Shown: positions 48,583 through 56,973, numbered from the stretch's first letter. The stretch is DNA of 64,000 bases from CBDCWT01 sp965223305 (GCA_965223305.1 CBDCWT010000037.1:1-64000), one strand, 5' to 3'. Program-made: numbers and translations. Notes: generated from the sequence alone by a model not told the origin.

Positions 48583-51500
48583 TTATTGCTCTATGTCGGC
48601 GCCGGAAGCAACGAGCAAGTCGACGATCGCAGCACCAGCTTCGCCTTTGACTTGAGCAACGGTTCTGAGTGGCGTGACGCTCCATTCGTCGCTGCCATTG
48701 GGATCGGCACCGCGCTCAAGTAACATCTTCACGACTTCGACCTGGCCACACTGTATGGCCCAGATCAACAAAGGTTGTTTGCCGAAGAATCGCGTTGTTG
48801 CCTGAGAATCTTCTTGCAAAAACGTTTTGACCTGGTCGATTCGTCCCATCGCGGCGGCAGCATGTGGACCAACTTTCGCCCCGTTGTTCGCCAACAGCTC
48901 AGCGCTCTCGAGCTGGCCGACGGTTAGTGCCTGGTCGAGTGGAGACCGGCCGTAATAATCTGGCCGTATTTTGTCGAGCGATTCGGGATCTTCTTTTATC
49001 AGTCGCTGGAGCACTTCGAGATCGCCCGCTATTGCAGCGGTGTAGACGTCGTGCTCAGCTCCGTATTCCAGCAACACGTCAGCTTCAGAGGATTCATTGC
49101 CTCGGTCACCGAGCTTCAACAGCTCCTTCGTCTCCTCGGGCGCACCAAATTCCACGGCCCAGTCGTACGGAGTTTCGCCAAGATCATTTTTCAGCGTCTT
49201 GTCAGCTCCCGCGTCAAGCAGCATTTGGACCTGCACCGGGTCCCAGTTACCGGCTGAGAAGTGCAGCGGCGTTTCTCCGTTGGCCCGCCATGGTTTGCAG
49301 CCTTCGTACTTTTCGTTCCCACTGGGCATGCGAGCATTCACATCCACTCCAGCTTCAACGAGCACTCGAATGGTTTCTCGGAATCTCTCCGGCCAACCGG
49401 TGTGTATGTCAAACTTGTAACCGCGGAATCGACCTCGACTTCCACACGCGTCAAGGAGCATGCGTCCTTCCGGTTTGTGGCCACGATCAAGCCAGAACTT
49501 TAGTGACGCGGTGTCGCCGATGTAAGCCATCAAGCCAACGTTTGGTTTCGCCTCGACACCCAGATCATCGATTAGGTAGGCAGCCACTTCCGGAGCAGCA
49601 AGCTCGACAGCACCGACAAGCTTCGACTTGTCGTAGCCCTTCTCAACCATCAGCTTCACCATATCGAGATGGCCACTTTGAGCCATTTGGTAGAGCGGAT
49701 CGAGGCTGCGATGGCCCATGCGGCCGTCTCGCCAACGTTCCATAATCACTTGGCGCGACAGATGCGGATGTACTGCAAGCAACTCGCGAATGCGATCCTC
49801 GTCACGCGATTCAACAGCCAGTTGCCATCGCAAACCGAGGTCGTTCGTTGTCTGTTCAAATGGAACGGACTCTTCGTTGATGTTTGGGATTTCAATGCCG
49901 TCAATTGTTGCCGGATCAGCTCCACTGTGAATCAGCAGTTGCCGCATTTCTTCCGATGCGGCCCACGCAAGACAATGGGCTCCCTTGATCTCACCGTTGT
50001 ATTGACCGAGCCCCACGGTGTAGTTCGACAGACGTTTGTGTTCCAGCATCGCTTTGACGATAGGAACGCAATTCCGTCGAGCTGCCTCGCACAACGGGTC
50101 CACCAGATACCATGTTCCGTCTGTGCGAAACTTTTGCAGACATTTCACACAGCGCCTCTGGCTCTCTTCCAGTAGTTCACGAACTCTATCGACATCGTCG
50201 TTTTCGATCGCACGTTGCCAGTCGCTGATCTGCCAGCGATTCAGATAAGCCGCTCGGTCGTCGAAGAGTTTCCGAATTTCGTTCGCTTGTTTCGCTGCGT
50301 CGTTTAAGTAATCGATAGGACGTTTGCCATCCGCGTCCTTGGTGTGTAGATGCGCCCCTGCCGCTAGCAGAATGCGAATGACTTCGGTGTTTTCCTGCGC
50401 CACGGCCAAGTGCAGCGGCGTTTCCCCTCCGTGTGGCGAGTAAAACGCAGGCGATTGAGTACCGGAACTAGTGGCTATGTCAGGATTGGCTTCACGATCG
50501 AGTAAGAACGTCACCATCTCGGGATGGTTGAACGCCGCCGCCGTGTGCATCGGAGTCATGTGCGTGTTTGGATGCCGCCCGTTGACGTCGGCTCCAAGTG
50601 CGACAAGCTGCTCCGCGAGCTCGACGTTGCCGGAGTAAGCACAATACGTCAGCGCTGAGCCGCCATTGCCGTCGAATTCATTGACGCCAATTCCGCCGGA
50701 GTTCACAAGCTCCACAATGGCTGCATCCCCACCGTTTTCAAACACTTCGATGAACACCCTCCATGGAGCGCGAACCTGTTCGTCGCCTAGCTCACGATTC
50801 GATTCATTACCCATTACTCTTTCTTCCTTTTCCGCCGAACGGGAATCTTCAGTTTCGTGGCACGCCATCGCCGCAACAGCCAACACCAGAATGGCGGCAC
50901 CACATGCCGCGACTAATGCTGAACGGCTGCTCACGTTCGCGTTTGATTGCCCCAAAATGCGTTTGACTCGCTTGAAAAGTGCTCCGCCGTTGGCGGCAAC
51001 AGTGACCGATGGAGTCATTTTTCCCAGCGCTAGCAGCGCTGATGCGTAGACCTTCCTGTCGCGACACACCGTCAGCGCGAGGTCATCACAGCAGTTTTCT
51101 CGCTCGTGCCGCACACTCCGAGATATCCACCAGACAGCCGGGTGATAGAACAGCACCGATTCAATCGCCGACTGAAAGAGATTGACGACGAAGTCGTGCC
51201 TGCGAATGTGAGCCAACTCATGTGCGAGAATGGCTTCGAGTTCCGACGTCGTTAGCCCAGTTACCAGCGACGTAGGCAGCAGCACGGTCGGTTTGAAAAC
51301 TCCGACGACACAAGGCACCAAGACCTTCTCCGATTGTGCAACCAAAACGCTGCATCGCAACGAAAGCCGCCTGCACTGTCTTTCGGCAAGGTTGATTACG
51401 TCATTGTGAACGGGAAACGAACAGTGCATGAGACCTAAAGCCGAACGAAATCCCAATGGAATGCGGATCCCAACCACGCAGACTCCGACGAGCCACACGA

Positions 51501-51900
51501 TCGTGAGCCATGCAACTTGACGGCGCCCCTCGAGAGACTGCGCTGTGTTCGTCGCCGCTCTAGGGAGTTCTTCCACACCGATGTCCACGCTCGGGCGAGC
51601 GTCGCTATGGTTCGCAATGAATGGACGCTCTGATGGAAATCGCGCCAAATCTCTCGGCACGGACGGAGTGCTTTCCGCTACGTCTGCTTGCTCTGACTTC
51701 TTAGCCAGCCACTCGCCGGTAAACAGCAGCCAGCCAAGCGGACAGGCCAAGGACAGGGTGAGTGCACTGCAGCCAAGAACGTAGCGAACTTGAGCCGAAC
51801 GAACCGCTACCAGAACCAACGCATAGGCCAGCGCAATCAGTCCGATCTGCCATAGCGAGTGTAGCAACGCGTAGGCAATATCAGTGGCAAGAATGCTCAC
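48583..51900 (-). CDS. M56 (BlaR1-like) membrane metallopeptidase with C-terminal ankyrin repeats
   Basis: 1105 residues with a GTG start overlapping the BlaI stop (GTGA). Hydrophobic segments lie near 8-32, 38-60 and 128-150. The zinc motif is HELAH at 227-231 (ILAHELAHIRRHD), followed by SVLFYHPAVWWISRSVRHER and ENCCDDLAL. A further membrane segment lies at about 322-345 (ALVAACGAAILVLAVAAMAC). From about 385 on it is built of ankyrin-type repeats (TALTYCAYSGNVELAEQLVA-like, ETPLHLAVAQENTEVIRILL, VTPLRTVAQVKGEAGAAIVD). If the usual topology holds, the repeats are outside the cytoplasm, which is unusual for ankyrins. Likely partner of the BlaI upstream. The reading frame really extends further past an in-frame TAA. 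Confidence 0.9.
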   Translation of the reverse strand: MSILATDIAYALLHSLWQIGLIALAYALVLVAVRSAQVRYVLGCSALTLSLACPLGWLLFTGEWLAKKSEQADVAESTPSVPRDLARFPSERPFIANHSDARPSVDIGVEELPRAATNTAQSLEGRRQVAWLTIVWLVGVCVVGIRIPLGFRSALGLMHCSFPVHNDVINLAERQCRRLSLRCSVLVAQSEKVLVPCVVGVFKPTVLLPTSLVTGLTTSELEAILAHELAHIRRHDFVVNLFQSAIESVLFYHPAVWWISRSVRHERENCCDDLALTVCRDRKVYASALLALGKMTPSVTVAANGGALFKRVKRILGQSNANVSSRSALVAACGAAILVLAVAAMACHETEDSRSAEKEERVMGNESNRELGDEQVRAPWRVFIEVFENGGDAAIVELVNSGGIGVNEFDGNGGSALTYCAYSGNVELAEQLVALGADVNGRHPNTHMTPMHTAAAFNHPEMVTFLLDREANPDIATSSGTQSPAFYSPHGGETPLHLAVAQENTEVIRILLAAGAHLHTKDADGKRPIDYLNDAAKQANEIRKLFDDRAAYLNRWQISDWQRAIENDDVDRVRELLEESQRRCVKCLQKFRTDGTWYLVDPLCEAARRNCVPIVKAMLEHKRLSNYTVGLGQYNGEIKGAHCLAWAASEEMRQLLIHSGADPATIDGIEIPNINEESVPFEQTTNDLGLRWQLAVESRDEDRIRELLAVHPHLSRQVIMERWRDGRMGHRSLDPLYQMAQSGHLDMVKLMVEKGYDKSKLVGAVELAAPEVAAYLIDDLGVEAKPNVGLMAYIGDTASLKFWLDRGHKPEGRMLLDACGSRGRFRGYKFDIHTGWPERFRETIRVLVEAGVDVNARMPSGNEKYEGCKPWRANGETPLHFSAGNWDPVQVQMLLDAGADKTLKNDLGETPYDWAVEFGAPEETKELLKLGDRGNESSEADVLLEYGAEHDVYTAAIAGDLEVLQRLIKEDPESLDKIRPDYYGRSPLDQALTVGQLESAELLANNGAKVGPHAAAAMGRIDQVKTFLQEDSQATTRFFGKQPLLIWAIQCGQVEVVKMLLERGADPNGSDEWSVTPLRTVAQVKGEAGAAIVDLLVASGADIEQ

Positions 51901-52289
51901 GATCCCGCCTCGCGTTTCTTGAGCATTTCGCGGATTTCCTCCAACTCGTCTTGAGTGATCGAACGATCCGAGAGTGCGTGCAGAATCACCGCGGCCGACG
52001 ATCCGTCATACACTCGCTGCACCAAATCCTTGAGCATCGAGCGCTGTGTTCGCTTTTCCGAAAGCAAAGCTCGATACGTCTTCGGCCTTATCGAGTCATC
52101 TCGCGAAACTAGCCCTTTGCCGAGCATCACGTGCAGCATCTTTACCGTGCTGGCATATCCATACCCATCACCCCGTACTGCGACAAGCGAATCGTGTATT
52201 CGCCGAACGGTGCACTCGCCTGTATCCCACAGCGCACGCAGAATCTGCATTTCCAACTCGGTCGGTTGACTGGACGGTGGCCTTGCCAT
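51897..52289 (-). CDS. BlaI/MecI-family transcriptional repressor (second pair)
   Basis: 130 residues. Winged helix: TELEMQILRALWDTGECTVR, GYGYASTVKMLHVMLGKGLV and RPKTYRALLSEK. The C-terminal dimerization part is MLKDLVQRVYDGSSAAVILH then ITQDELEEIREMLKKRE. It belongs to a different BlaI subgroup from the one at 21.5 kb. The stop overlaps the M56 start, so the two products are made together. A long dyad 21 bases upstream is the probable operator. Confidence 0.92.
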   Translation of the reverse strand: MARPPSSQPTELEMQILRALWDTGECTVRRIHDSLVAVRGDGYGYASTVKMLHVMLGKGLVSRDDSIRPKTYRALLSEKRTQRSMLKDLVQRVYDGSSAAVILHALSDRSITQDELEEIREMLKKREAGS

Positions 52290-52309
52290 GATCGGCCTCA
52301 GCGGACAGT

Positions 52310-52355
52310 AATGAATTCATTCTCTAACTACACCAGAATAGAGAACGAATTCATT
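52310..52355 (-). promoter_or_regulatory. Long dyad operator upstream of the second BlaI gene
   Basis: AATGAATTCATTCTCTA (52310-52326) and TAGAGAACGAATTCATT (52339-52355) are complementary at 16 of 17 positions with a 12-base centre. It lies directly upstream of the BlaI start and is AT-rich against its surroundings. It lacks the TACA/TGTA core of the first BlaI operator. Confidence 0.6.
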
Positions 52356-52416
52356 ATTTGCAACCGGTGGAAGCGACGAATTCCGTACAAGCCGGAACTT
52401 TTCCTCGCTTCTGAAT

Positions 52417-52586
52417 TAACCCGGATTATTCATGAAGATCGTCGCGAGAGGTTGTAAGTACGTTCGTGGCAAGGAAGGCGAGCAATTCTTCCGCAGGCGT
52501 ATTGAAGCAATACGTCGAGGGAGAATCGTGAAGCATGACGACGCCACGGATGGACTTACGACCTCGCAGCAGATCGCTCATGAATA
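52417..52586 (-). repeat. MITE-like element, copy 3 (right end lost)
   Basis: Begins TAACCCGGATTATTCATGA at 52417. Homology stops after CTCATGAATA near 52586, so the outer half of the right terminal repeat is missing. Confidence 0.85.
52426..52581 (-). CDS. 51-codon reading frame of the MITE-like element, copy 3
   Basis: Same frame as copies 1 and 4, with RGVVMLHDSPSTYC where copy 1 has RGFVMLHNSPSTYC. It is open for the full 51 codons. With the right terminal repeat lost, the frame has no in-frame stop upstream for about 130 bases. Translation is not demonstrated. Confidence 0.4.
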   Translation of the reverse strand: MSDLLRGRKSIRGVVMLHDSPSTYCFNTPAEELLAFLATNVLTTSRDDLHE

Positions 52587-52770
52587 GGTGCAGAACCTGG
52601 CGAGATGTTGAAGTTGGATGGCTGGAAGCGAGCTGCGAGATTGCCGGCGCTGGGTCGCTTTGGGCAATGCCGGGTCGCGTTGGACGTGGCGATTCCCATG
52701 CAGTAGTCTGCATTGTCGGAAGAAGAGCGGGTTCCTGCGGTCACCTCCCAGAAACCTCATGGGCAACCTA

Positions 52771-53091
52771 ATGTCCGACGACTTTCCCAAAGTATTAACT
52801 GGCGGAGCAAAAACTGGCCGCACGTACTGCAGTTGGCCCTTTGCCAAATTGGTGGTGGATAGGGATCACATCGCCCTAGTGGCCAATGGAAACGAGTTCC
52901 ACTTCTCCCCAAACGACGGTTTTACGATCACCAAATATATCCACCCAGTTTTTAGGCTCCCGATGGGTATCAAGTTTGATCACAGAAATCCCGACTATCC
53001 CGATCACGTTTGGTTTTGGTACTTAAGACCAACAAAGCTACTAGACTTAATAGAATCCACGAGTTTTAAGCCAAAAGTGGATCGTTCTTAG
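52771..53091 (+). CDS. Hypothetical small protein, locally AT-rich
   Basis: 106 residues from the ATG at 52771; an in-frame ATG at 52759 is equally possible and neither has a good ribosome site. Reads TYCSWPFAKLVVDRDHIALV, then FHFSPNDGFTITKYIHPVF, GIKFDHRNPDYPDHVWFWYL and RPTKLLDLIE. The strand pattern suggests a small PH-like or split-barrel fold, but I recognise no family. Base composition is lower in GC than its neighbours, which hints at recent arrival. Confidence 0.6.
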   Translation: MSDDFPKVLTGGAKTGRTYCSWPFAKLVVDRDHIALVANGNEFHFSPNDGFTITKYIHPVFRLPMGIKFDHRNPDYPDHVWFWYLRPTKLLDLIESTSFKPKVDRS

Positions 53092-53196
53092 CATCGTGCG
53101 GCTGGGGCGTTCTTGTAGTTCTGGCTACTTGCGCGAACGCTCGCAGCCACTCATACGTCACCGACCACTGAGCTCGGTCGGTGACTTGGGGGAGCT

Positions 53197-53351
53197 TAGC
53201 CGCCTGTTGAAAAACGCCGTCCTGGCGTTTTTCAACCTCACCGAGCTCAGAACAGAGCTCTTCGCGGCTCGCAAATCAACGATATACGTCGCTGATTTGG
53301 CATCACATCCCTGTGATGCAGCTGCCCGTTGAGAAAATCAACAGGCTGTTA
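53197..53351 (-). repeat. Second MITE-like element, copy b
   Basis: Inverted relative to 41329-41480. Ends TAGCCGCCTGTTGA and TCAACAGGCTGTTA. Contains a 10-bp perfect hairpin, GAAAAACGCC-GTCCT-GGCGTTTTTC (53209-53233), and dyads in CACATCCCTGTGATG. The hairpin with T-run could act as a terminator for either flank. Its right end supplies the stop codon of the next gene. Confidence 0.8.
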
Positions 53352-53723
53352 GGCCATGGCCGGTGTCGCCACTGGCTCCGGCTTGTGTAGGCTTACTACC
53401 GTCAGAACTGCAGCAGCGTTCAACTGGTAGAATGCTGCATCGATCCCGCTAAACCCCAGCACAGACGGTGCGATGACAAAGGCGATGCCGACGAGGGCAT
53501 CTACCGCCAAATGAACTGAGTACGGCAAGATGCGAATCAGGCCGGTCTTGTGATCAGTCAGGATCGTCAGTAGTAACGCGGCGACTCCGGTTCCGACCGA
53601 AAACCAGAGGGCCAGAGGACTGGAACTTCCCAGCCCCAGCACAAAGGGCAGCCCGATGAGCGCAGCAGCAACGGGGTAGTCAAGGTAAGCGTGCATCGTT
53701 TTGGTGATAAATCGTGGGTTCAT
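53349..53723 (-). CDS. Small four-helix membrane protein
   Basis: 124 residues from the ATG at 53723 (MNPRFITKTMHAYLDYPVAA). Four hydrophobic segments: AALIGLPFVLGLG, ALWFSVGTGVAALLLTILTD, AVDALVGIAFVIAPSVLGF and YQLNAAAVLTVVSLH. It resembles SPW-repeat-type membrane proteins. Last gene of the probable P460-YHS operon, 49 bases after the YHS gene. The TAA stop is the first three bases of the adjoining MITE-like element, so its original C-terminus may have been different. Confidence 0.8.
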   Translation of the reverse strand: MNPRFITKTMHAYLDYPVAAALIGLPFVLGLGSSSPLALWFSVGTGVAALLLTILTDHKTGLIRILPYSVHLAVDALVGIAFVIAPSVLGFSGIDAAFYQLNAAAVLTVVSLHKPEPVATPAMA

Positions 53724-53772
53724 CGTGTTTTTCCTGTCTTGTGATTTGGAAGTGTCTTCGAGCAAACTGGCT

Positions 53773-54153
53773 TCAGATGGTTGACCGTGATTCCCAATTT
53801 TTTTTGGCGTTGGCGAGGCACTTGGATTCGTCTTCCTTATTCCAGAGTTCAAGAGCATCTGTGTCATCGTCCTTCAAGAACAGGTAGAGTCTGCCGTCAA
53901 TGATCTTGAAGTTCGTTGGATCTGACTCGAACTCTTTCTCAATGGACATCCCGAAAGCACACAGCCCACCGAAGGCAGGAATGTACTTCTCTGGGTTTTG
54001 TTCGAACTCCTGCTTCGCTTCATCGCTGACGAAGTAGTAGAGTTTGCCCTCGTAAGACGAGGAGTAGTCCGAGTCACCTTGCGTTGGTTTGCCTAAGGCG
54101 ACGTAGGCAACCGGGCAGTTTCCTTGCAGTGCAATCGATTGACATTCGTTCAC
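53773..54153 (-). CDS. YHS-domain protein
   Basis: 126 residues. Two YHS-like halves: GNCPVAYVALGKP then YEGKLYYFVSDEAKQEFEQN; and GGLCAFGMSIEKEF then IIDGRLYLFLKDDDTDALEL and WNKEDESKCLANAKKNW. Cysteines in NCPVAY and GLCAFG fit the metal-binding position of YHS domains. No signal peptide. It lies 44 bases downstream of the cytochrome P460 gene, so metal or redox handling linked to that protein is likely. Confidence 0.85.
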   Translation of the reverse strand: MNECQSIALQGNCPVAYVALGKPTQGDSDYSSSYEGKLYYFVSDEAKQEFEQNPEKYIPAFGGLCAFGMSIEKEFESDPTNFKIIDGRLYLFLKDDDTDALELWNKEDESKCLANAKKNWESRSTI

Positions 54154-54197
54154 GATCCGGTCCTTGTATGTTGAAGGGTTTTGATTGCGTCAAAAGG

Positions 54198-54821
54198 CTA
54201 TTGGGTTAGCTTGGCCTTGGCCGCTCGCAGCACGGGATAGGTGTCGGTGAACACATAGTCTTCGTTGGCGCCTGAGTGGCAGGCGTTGCACGATTCAGTT
54301 TTCATGCGAGCACCGGTGGGTGCGTAATTCGGTGCTTCGCCGAACCGGTAGAATGCCCAGCCACCCGGCTCATCCTTGAATCGCTGACGGTCCTTGACCA
54401 TCGCCTCGAGGCTGATGAATTCCCCTTGGAAGTATCCGTTGCCGCTGTCCATTGATTTGCCACCGACGGACACAAGTTCTTTTAGGATCACCGTTCCATC
54501 GGGAAATGTGCCGGACTTCTTGTACGAAGCGAAGCTGGTCGGATCGATGTAGACGTTGTGGAATTCTGGGAATGCCGCGTTCCCGTCATTCATGTCGTTG
54601 GGCGTCACCGGTGCTCCGACAAACACCCATTCCCGGTGATCGGCGGGACGGATCAGTTCTCCCTTCGCGGTGTAGGACGCAGCGGCTTTCTCTGAGGCAG
54701 ATTGTGGTTCGGCCGCTTCCGCTCTGGTGGCAATGGTTGCCGGGTTCGAGAAACCGCAGCCAAGCGCGAACAGCGACAGACTACTGAAAACGACGAGTGC
54801 TCCAAATTGGAATCGCTTCAT
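54198..54821 (-). CDS. Cytochrome P460 family protein
   Basis: 207 residues from the ATG at 54821, chosen because GGAGG lies about 8 bases upstream; two earlier in-frame ATGs are too close to it. The signal/lipoprotein-like start is FQFGALVVFSSLSLFALGCG. Family blocks: YTAKGELIRPADHREWVFVG, FPEFHNVYIDPTSFASYKKS, GTFPDGTVILKELVSVGGKS and GGWAFYRFGEAPN. The single c-type heme site is CNACH (in ESCNACHSGANEDYVFTDTY). P460 relatives oxidise hydroxylamine or bind nitric oxide outside the cytoplasm. A sigma-54-type promoter lies about 70 bases upstream. First gene of a three-gene operon. Confidence 0.9.
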   Translation of the reverse strand: MKRFQFGALVVFSSLSLFALGCGFSNPATIATRAEAAEPQSASEKAAASYTAKGELIRPADHREWVFVGAPVTPNDMNDGNAAFPEFHNVYIDPTSFASYKKSGTFPDGTVILKELVSVGGKSMDSGNGYFQGEFISLEAMVKDRQRFKDEPGGWAFYRFGEAPNYAPTGARMKTESCNACHSGANEDYVFTDTYPVLRAAKAKLTQ

Positions 54822-54890
54822 CTTCATGACCTCCATTGGGTGTTTGATGGCCCTGACCCTACTCGGGTCACTGGCATGGAAGTCGCTAAA

Positions 54891-54905
54891 GCATCGGGAG
54901 TGCCA
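54891..54905 (-). promoter_or_regulatory. Putative sigma-54 (-24/-12) promoter for the P460 operon
   Basis: On the minus strand the bases read TGGCAC-TCCCG-ATGC, against the consensus TGGCAC-N5-TTGC: full -24 match, one difference at -12, correct spacing. It points at the P460 gene with a leader of about 60 bases. A sigma-54 activator gene is divergent next door. Confidence 0.6.
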
Positions 54906-55016
54906 AAGATTTTTAGAAGGCCACCAAGGCTTCGTAAGTGACCTCTGTGCAATAACATACGCTCTTGGACGCTTTTCCGCAGAGGGAACAGAAAGTACGA
55001 TATATCATGCTGTGCT

Positions 55017-55028
55017 ACGAAATGTCGT
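55017..55028. promoter_or_regulatory. Short dyad in the divergent intergenic region, possible activator site
   Basis: ACGA-AATG-TCGT (55017-55028), with GATATATC at 54999-55006 just before. Lies 110-135 bases upstream of the sigma-54 promoter, a usual enhancer distance. Assignment is positional only. Confidence 0.3.
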
Positions 55029-55053
55029 GCCTCATGAGCCGGGAGAACTAAAC

Positions 55054-56617
55054 ATGGGAGACTCAGTTGCCGCCGGAGTCCCAGTTTCCAGCACCCGTCC
55101 AAACGCCACGTTGCGGTCGATCATGGAGGGAACTGCCGGGGCAAAAGGCGACCATTTCTTTCTGTCGCTGGTGCAGTACCTTGCGGCATCATTGAAAGTC
55201 AAGGCATCGTTTGTCGGCGAGTTCAATCCTGAGCGAACGAAGGTCTTGACGCTCGCCGTGTGGGTTGCCAACGAACACGTCCCGAACTTTGACTTCGGCA
55301 TCGAAGGGACACCGTGCAAGCAGGTGCTTCAAGGGACGATCCAGCACTTTTGCTGATGACATCCAGAAGACGTTTCCAACAAACGAGCTACTCAAGCAAC
55401 TGGACGCCCGGAGCTATCTCGCCATTCCATTGACGGATGACTCGGGCGACGTCGTCGGGCATTTGGCGGTGATTGATGACCAACCACTTGATGCCGACGA
55501 ACGAGAGCTTTCGATCTTTCACATCTTCGCTGCTCGTGCGACGGCTGAACTCGTGCGAAGGCAGGCTGAGCGGGAATTGGACGACAGTCGGAAGCGTGAA
55601 CATCAATTGCGTGCCGAGCGTCAGCGGATCGAAGCGGAGGTTGCGTATCTCCGGGAAGAACTGCGGTCAAGATCCGACTTTTCTGAGATCATTGGTGAGA
55701 GCGATGGAGCCTGGAAGGTCCTGCGGAACATCGACATGGTCGCTCCCACTGACAGTACGGTTTTGATTCTCGGTGAAACCGGGACAGGAAAGGAACTCGT
55801 TGCCAGAGCGATACACAAGAATAGCAAGCGAAGCAACGGAGCCTTCGTGAAAGTAAACTGTGCAGCACTTCCTGAATCGCTCTTGGAAAGTGAATTGTTC
55901 GGTCATGAGCACGGAGCGTTCACCGGGGCCACCCAACAAAGAGCGGGACGCTTCGAACTTGCCGATGGTGGCACAATATTCCTTGACGAGATCGGAGAGA
56001 TGGCGTTGCCTGCTCAGTCTCGGTTGCTCAGAGTCTTACAGGAACAGGAACTCGAGCGAGTCGGCAGCAGCCAGACGATTCGCATCGACACCAGAGTGCT
56101 CGCCGCTACCAACCGCAATCTGCTCGATATGGTGGACGACGGAACCTTCCGAGAAGACCTGTACTACCGGCTTGATGTCTTCCCTATCCAAGTACCGCCC
56201 TTGCGTGAGCGAACGGAGGATATCCCCACGCTGGTACGCTTTTTCCTCGCAAAGCACGCTGAACGCCTCGGAAAGCGAATCGAGAAGATTCCCAAATCAG
56301 TTCTTCAGGACCTGCAAGCTTACTCGTGGACTGGCAACGTCCGAGAACTCGAAAACGTCATCGAACGGGCGATGATCCTTACGTCCGGTGACAAGTTGCA
56401 ACTCCCCGCAGGTGTTCTACCTGTTCGCAAATCCAGATCTGCTCGAAACTCAGTGATTCGTCCCCTTTCCGAAGTTGAGGAAGAACACATTCGCTCGGTG
56501 TTGGAACTCACGGGCGGTGTGATCGCCGGTCCTCGTGGAGCAGCCAAGATACTCGACATGAACCCGAATACATTGCGAAGCCGAATGGAAAAGCTCGGCA
56601 TCAGGGTGAAGCGATGA
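55054..56617 (+). pseudogene. Sigma-54-dependent activator (GAF, AAA+, Fis HTH) with a one-base frameshift
   Basis: From the ATG at 55054 the first 100 codons form the start of a GAF domain (LVQYLAASLKVKASFVGEFN ... GTPCKQVLQGTIQHF) and then stop at 55356. Removing one T of the TTTT run at 55345-55348 continues as ADDIQKTFPTNELLKQLDAR to the end at 56617. The AAA+ part is complete: Walker A GETGTGKE, GAFTGA loop, Walker B GGTIFLDEIGE and arginine region FREDLYYRLDVFPIQ. A Fis-type helix-turn-helix ends it (GPRGAAKILDMNPNTLRSRM). Intact length would be about 520. GAF-AAA+-Fis order is that of NorR/FhlA-like activators. Either recent loss or a sequence error. Confidence 0.88.
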
Positions 56618-56973
56618 CAACCAAGATTCGGCTCAAGCGCATCTATGATGCACCAGATCCTGACGACGGATTCAGGGTGTTCGTTGATCGGCTTTGGGCA
56701 AGAGGCGTTACCAAAAAAGCAGCCAAGATCGACCTGTGGCCAATGGAACTCACACCATCAACCAAACTACGAAAGTGGTTTCACGCAACTGGATCTCGTC
56801 GTGCGGAATTCGAGCAGCGATACCGGTCGGAACTTGAAAGCAATCTCGCCGGCATCAAGCCTACCCTTGGTGCGCTACAAAAACACTCTACCATCACGCT
56901 CGTCACGGCCACGAAAGACCTGGTGGACGGCCACGCTGCCATTCTGAAGGCAATTTTGAGCGAGAAGTTGTGA
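56614..56973 (+). CDS. DUF488 family protein
   Basis: 119 residues, full length for the family. Reads TTKIRLKRIYDAPDPDDGFR, VFVDRLWARGVTKKAA, IDLWPMELTPSTKLRKWF and TITLVTATKD. Cys-free core with conserved VDRLWPRG-like motif (here VDRLWARG). The ATG overlaps the activator stop (ATGA), so the two are coupled. Molecular function unknown; related proteins are found with nitrogen and redox genes. Confidence 0.9.
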   Translation: MTTKIRLKRIYDAPDPDDGFRVFVDRLWARGVTKKAAKIDLWPMELTPSTKLRKWFHATGSRRAEFEQRYRSELESNLAGIKPTLGALQKHSTITLVTATKDLVDGHAAILKAILSEKL

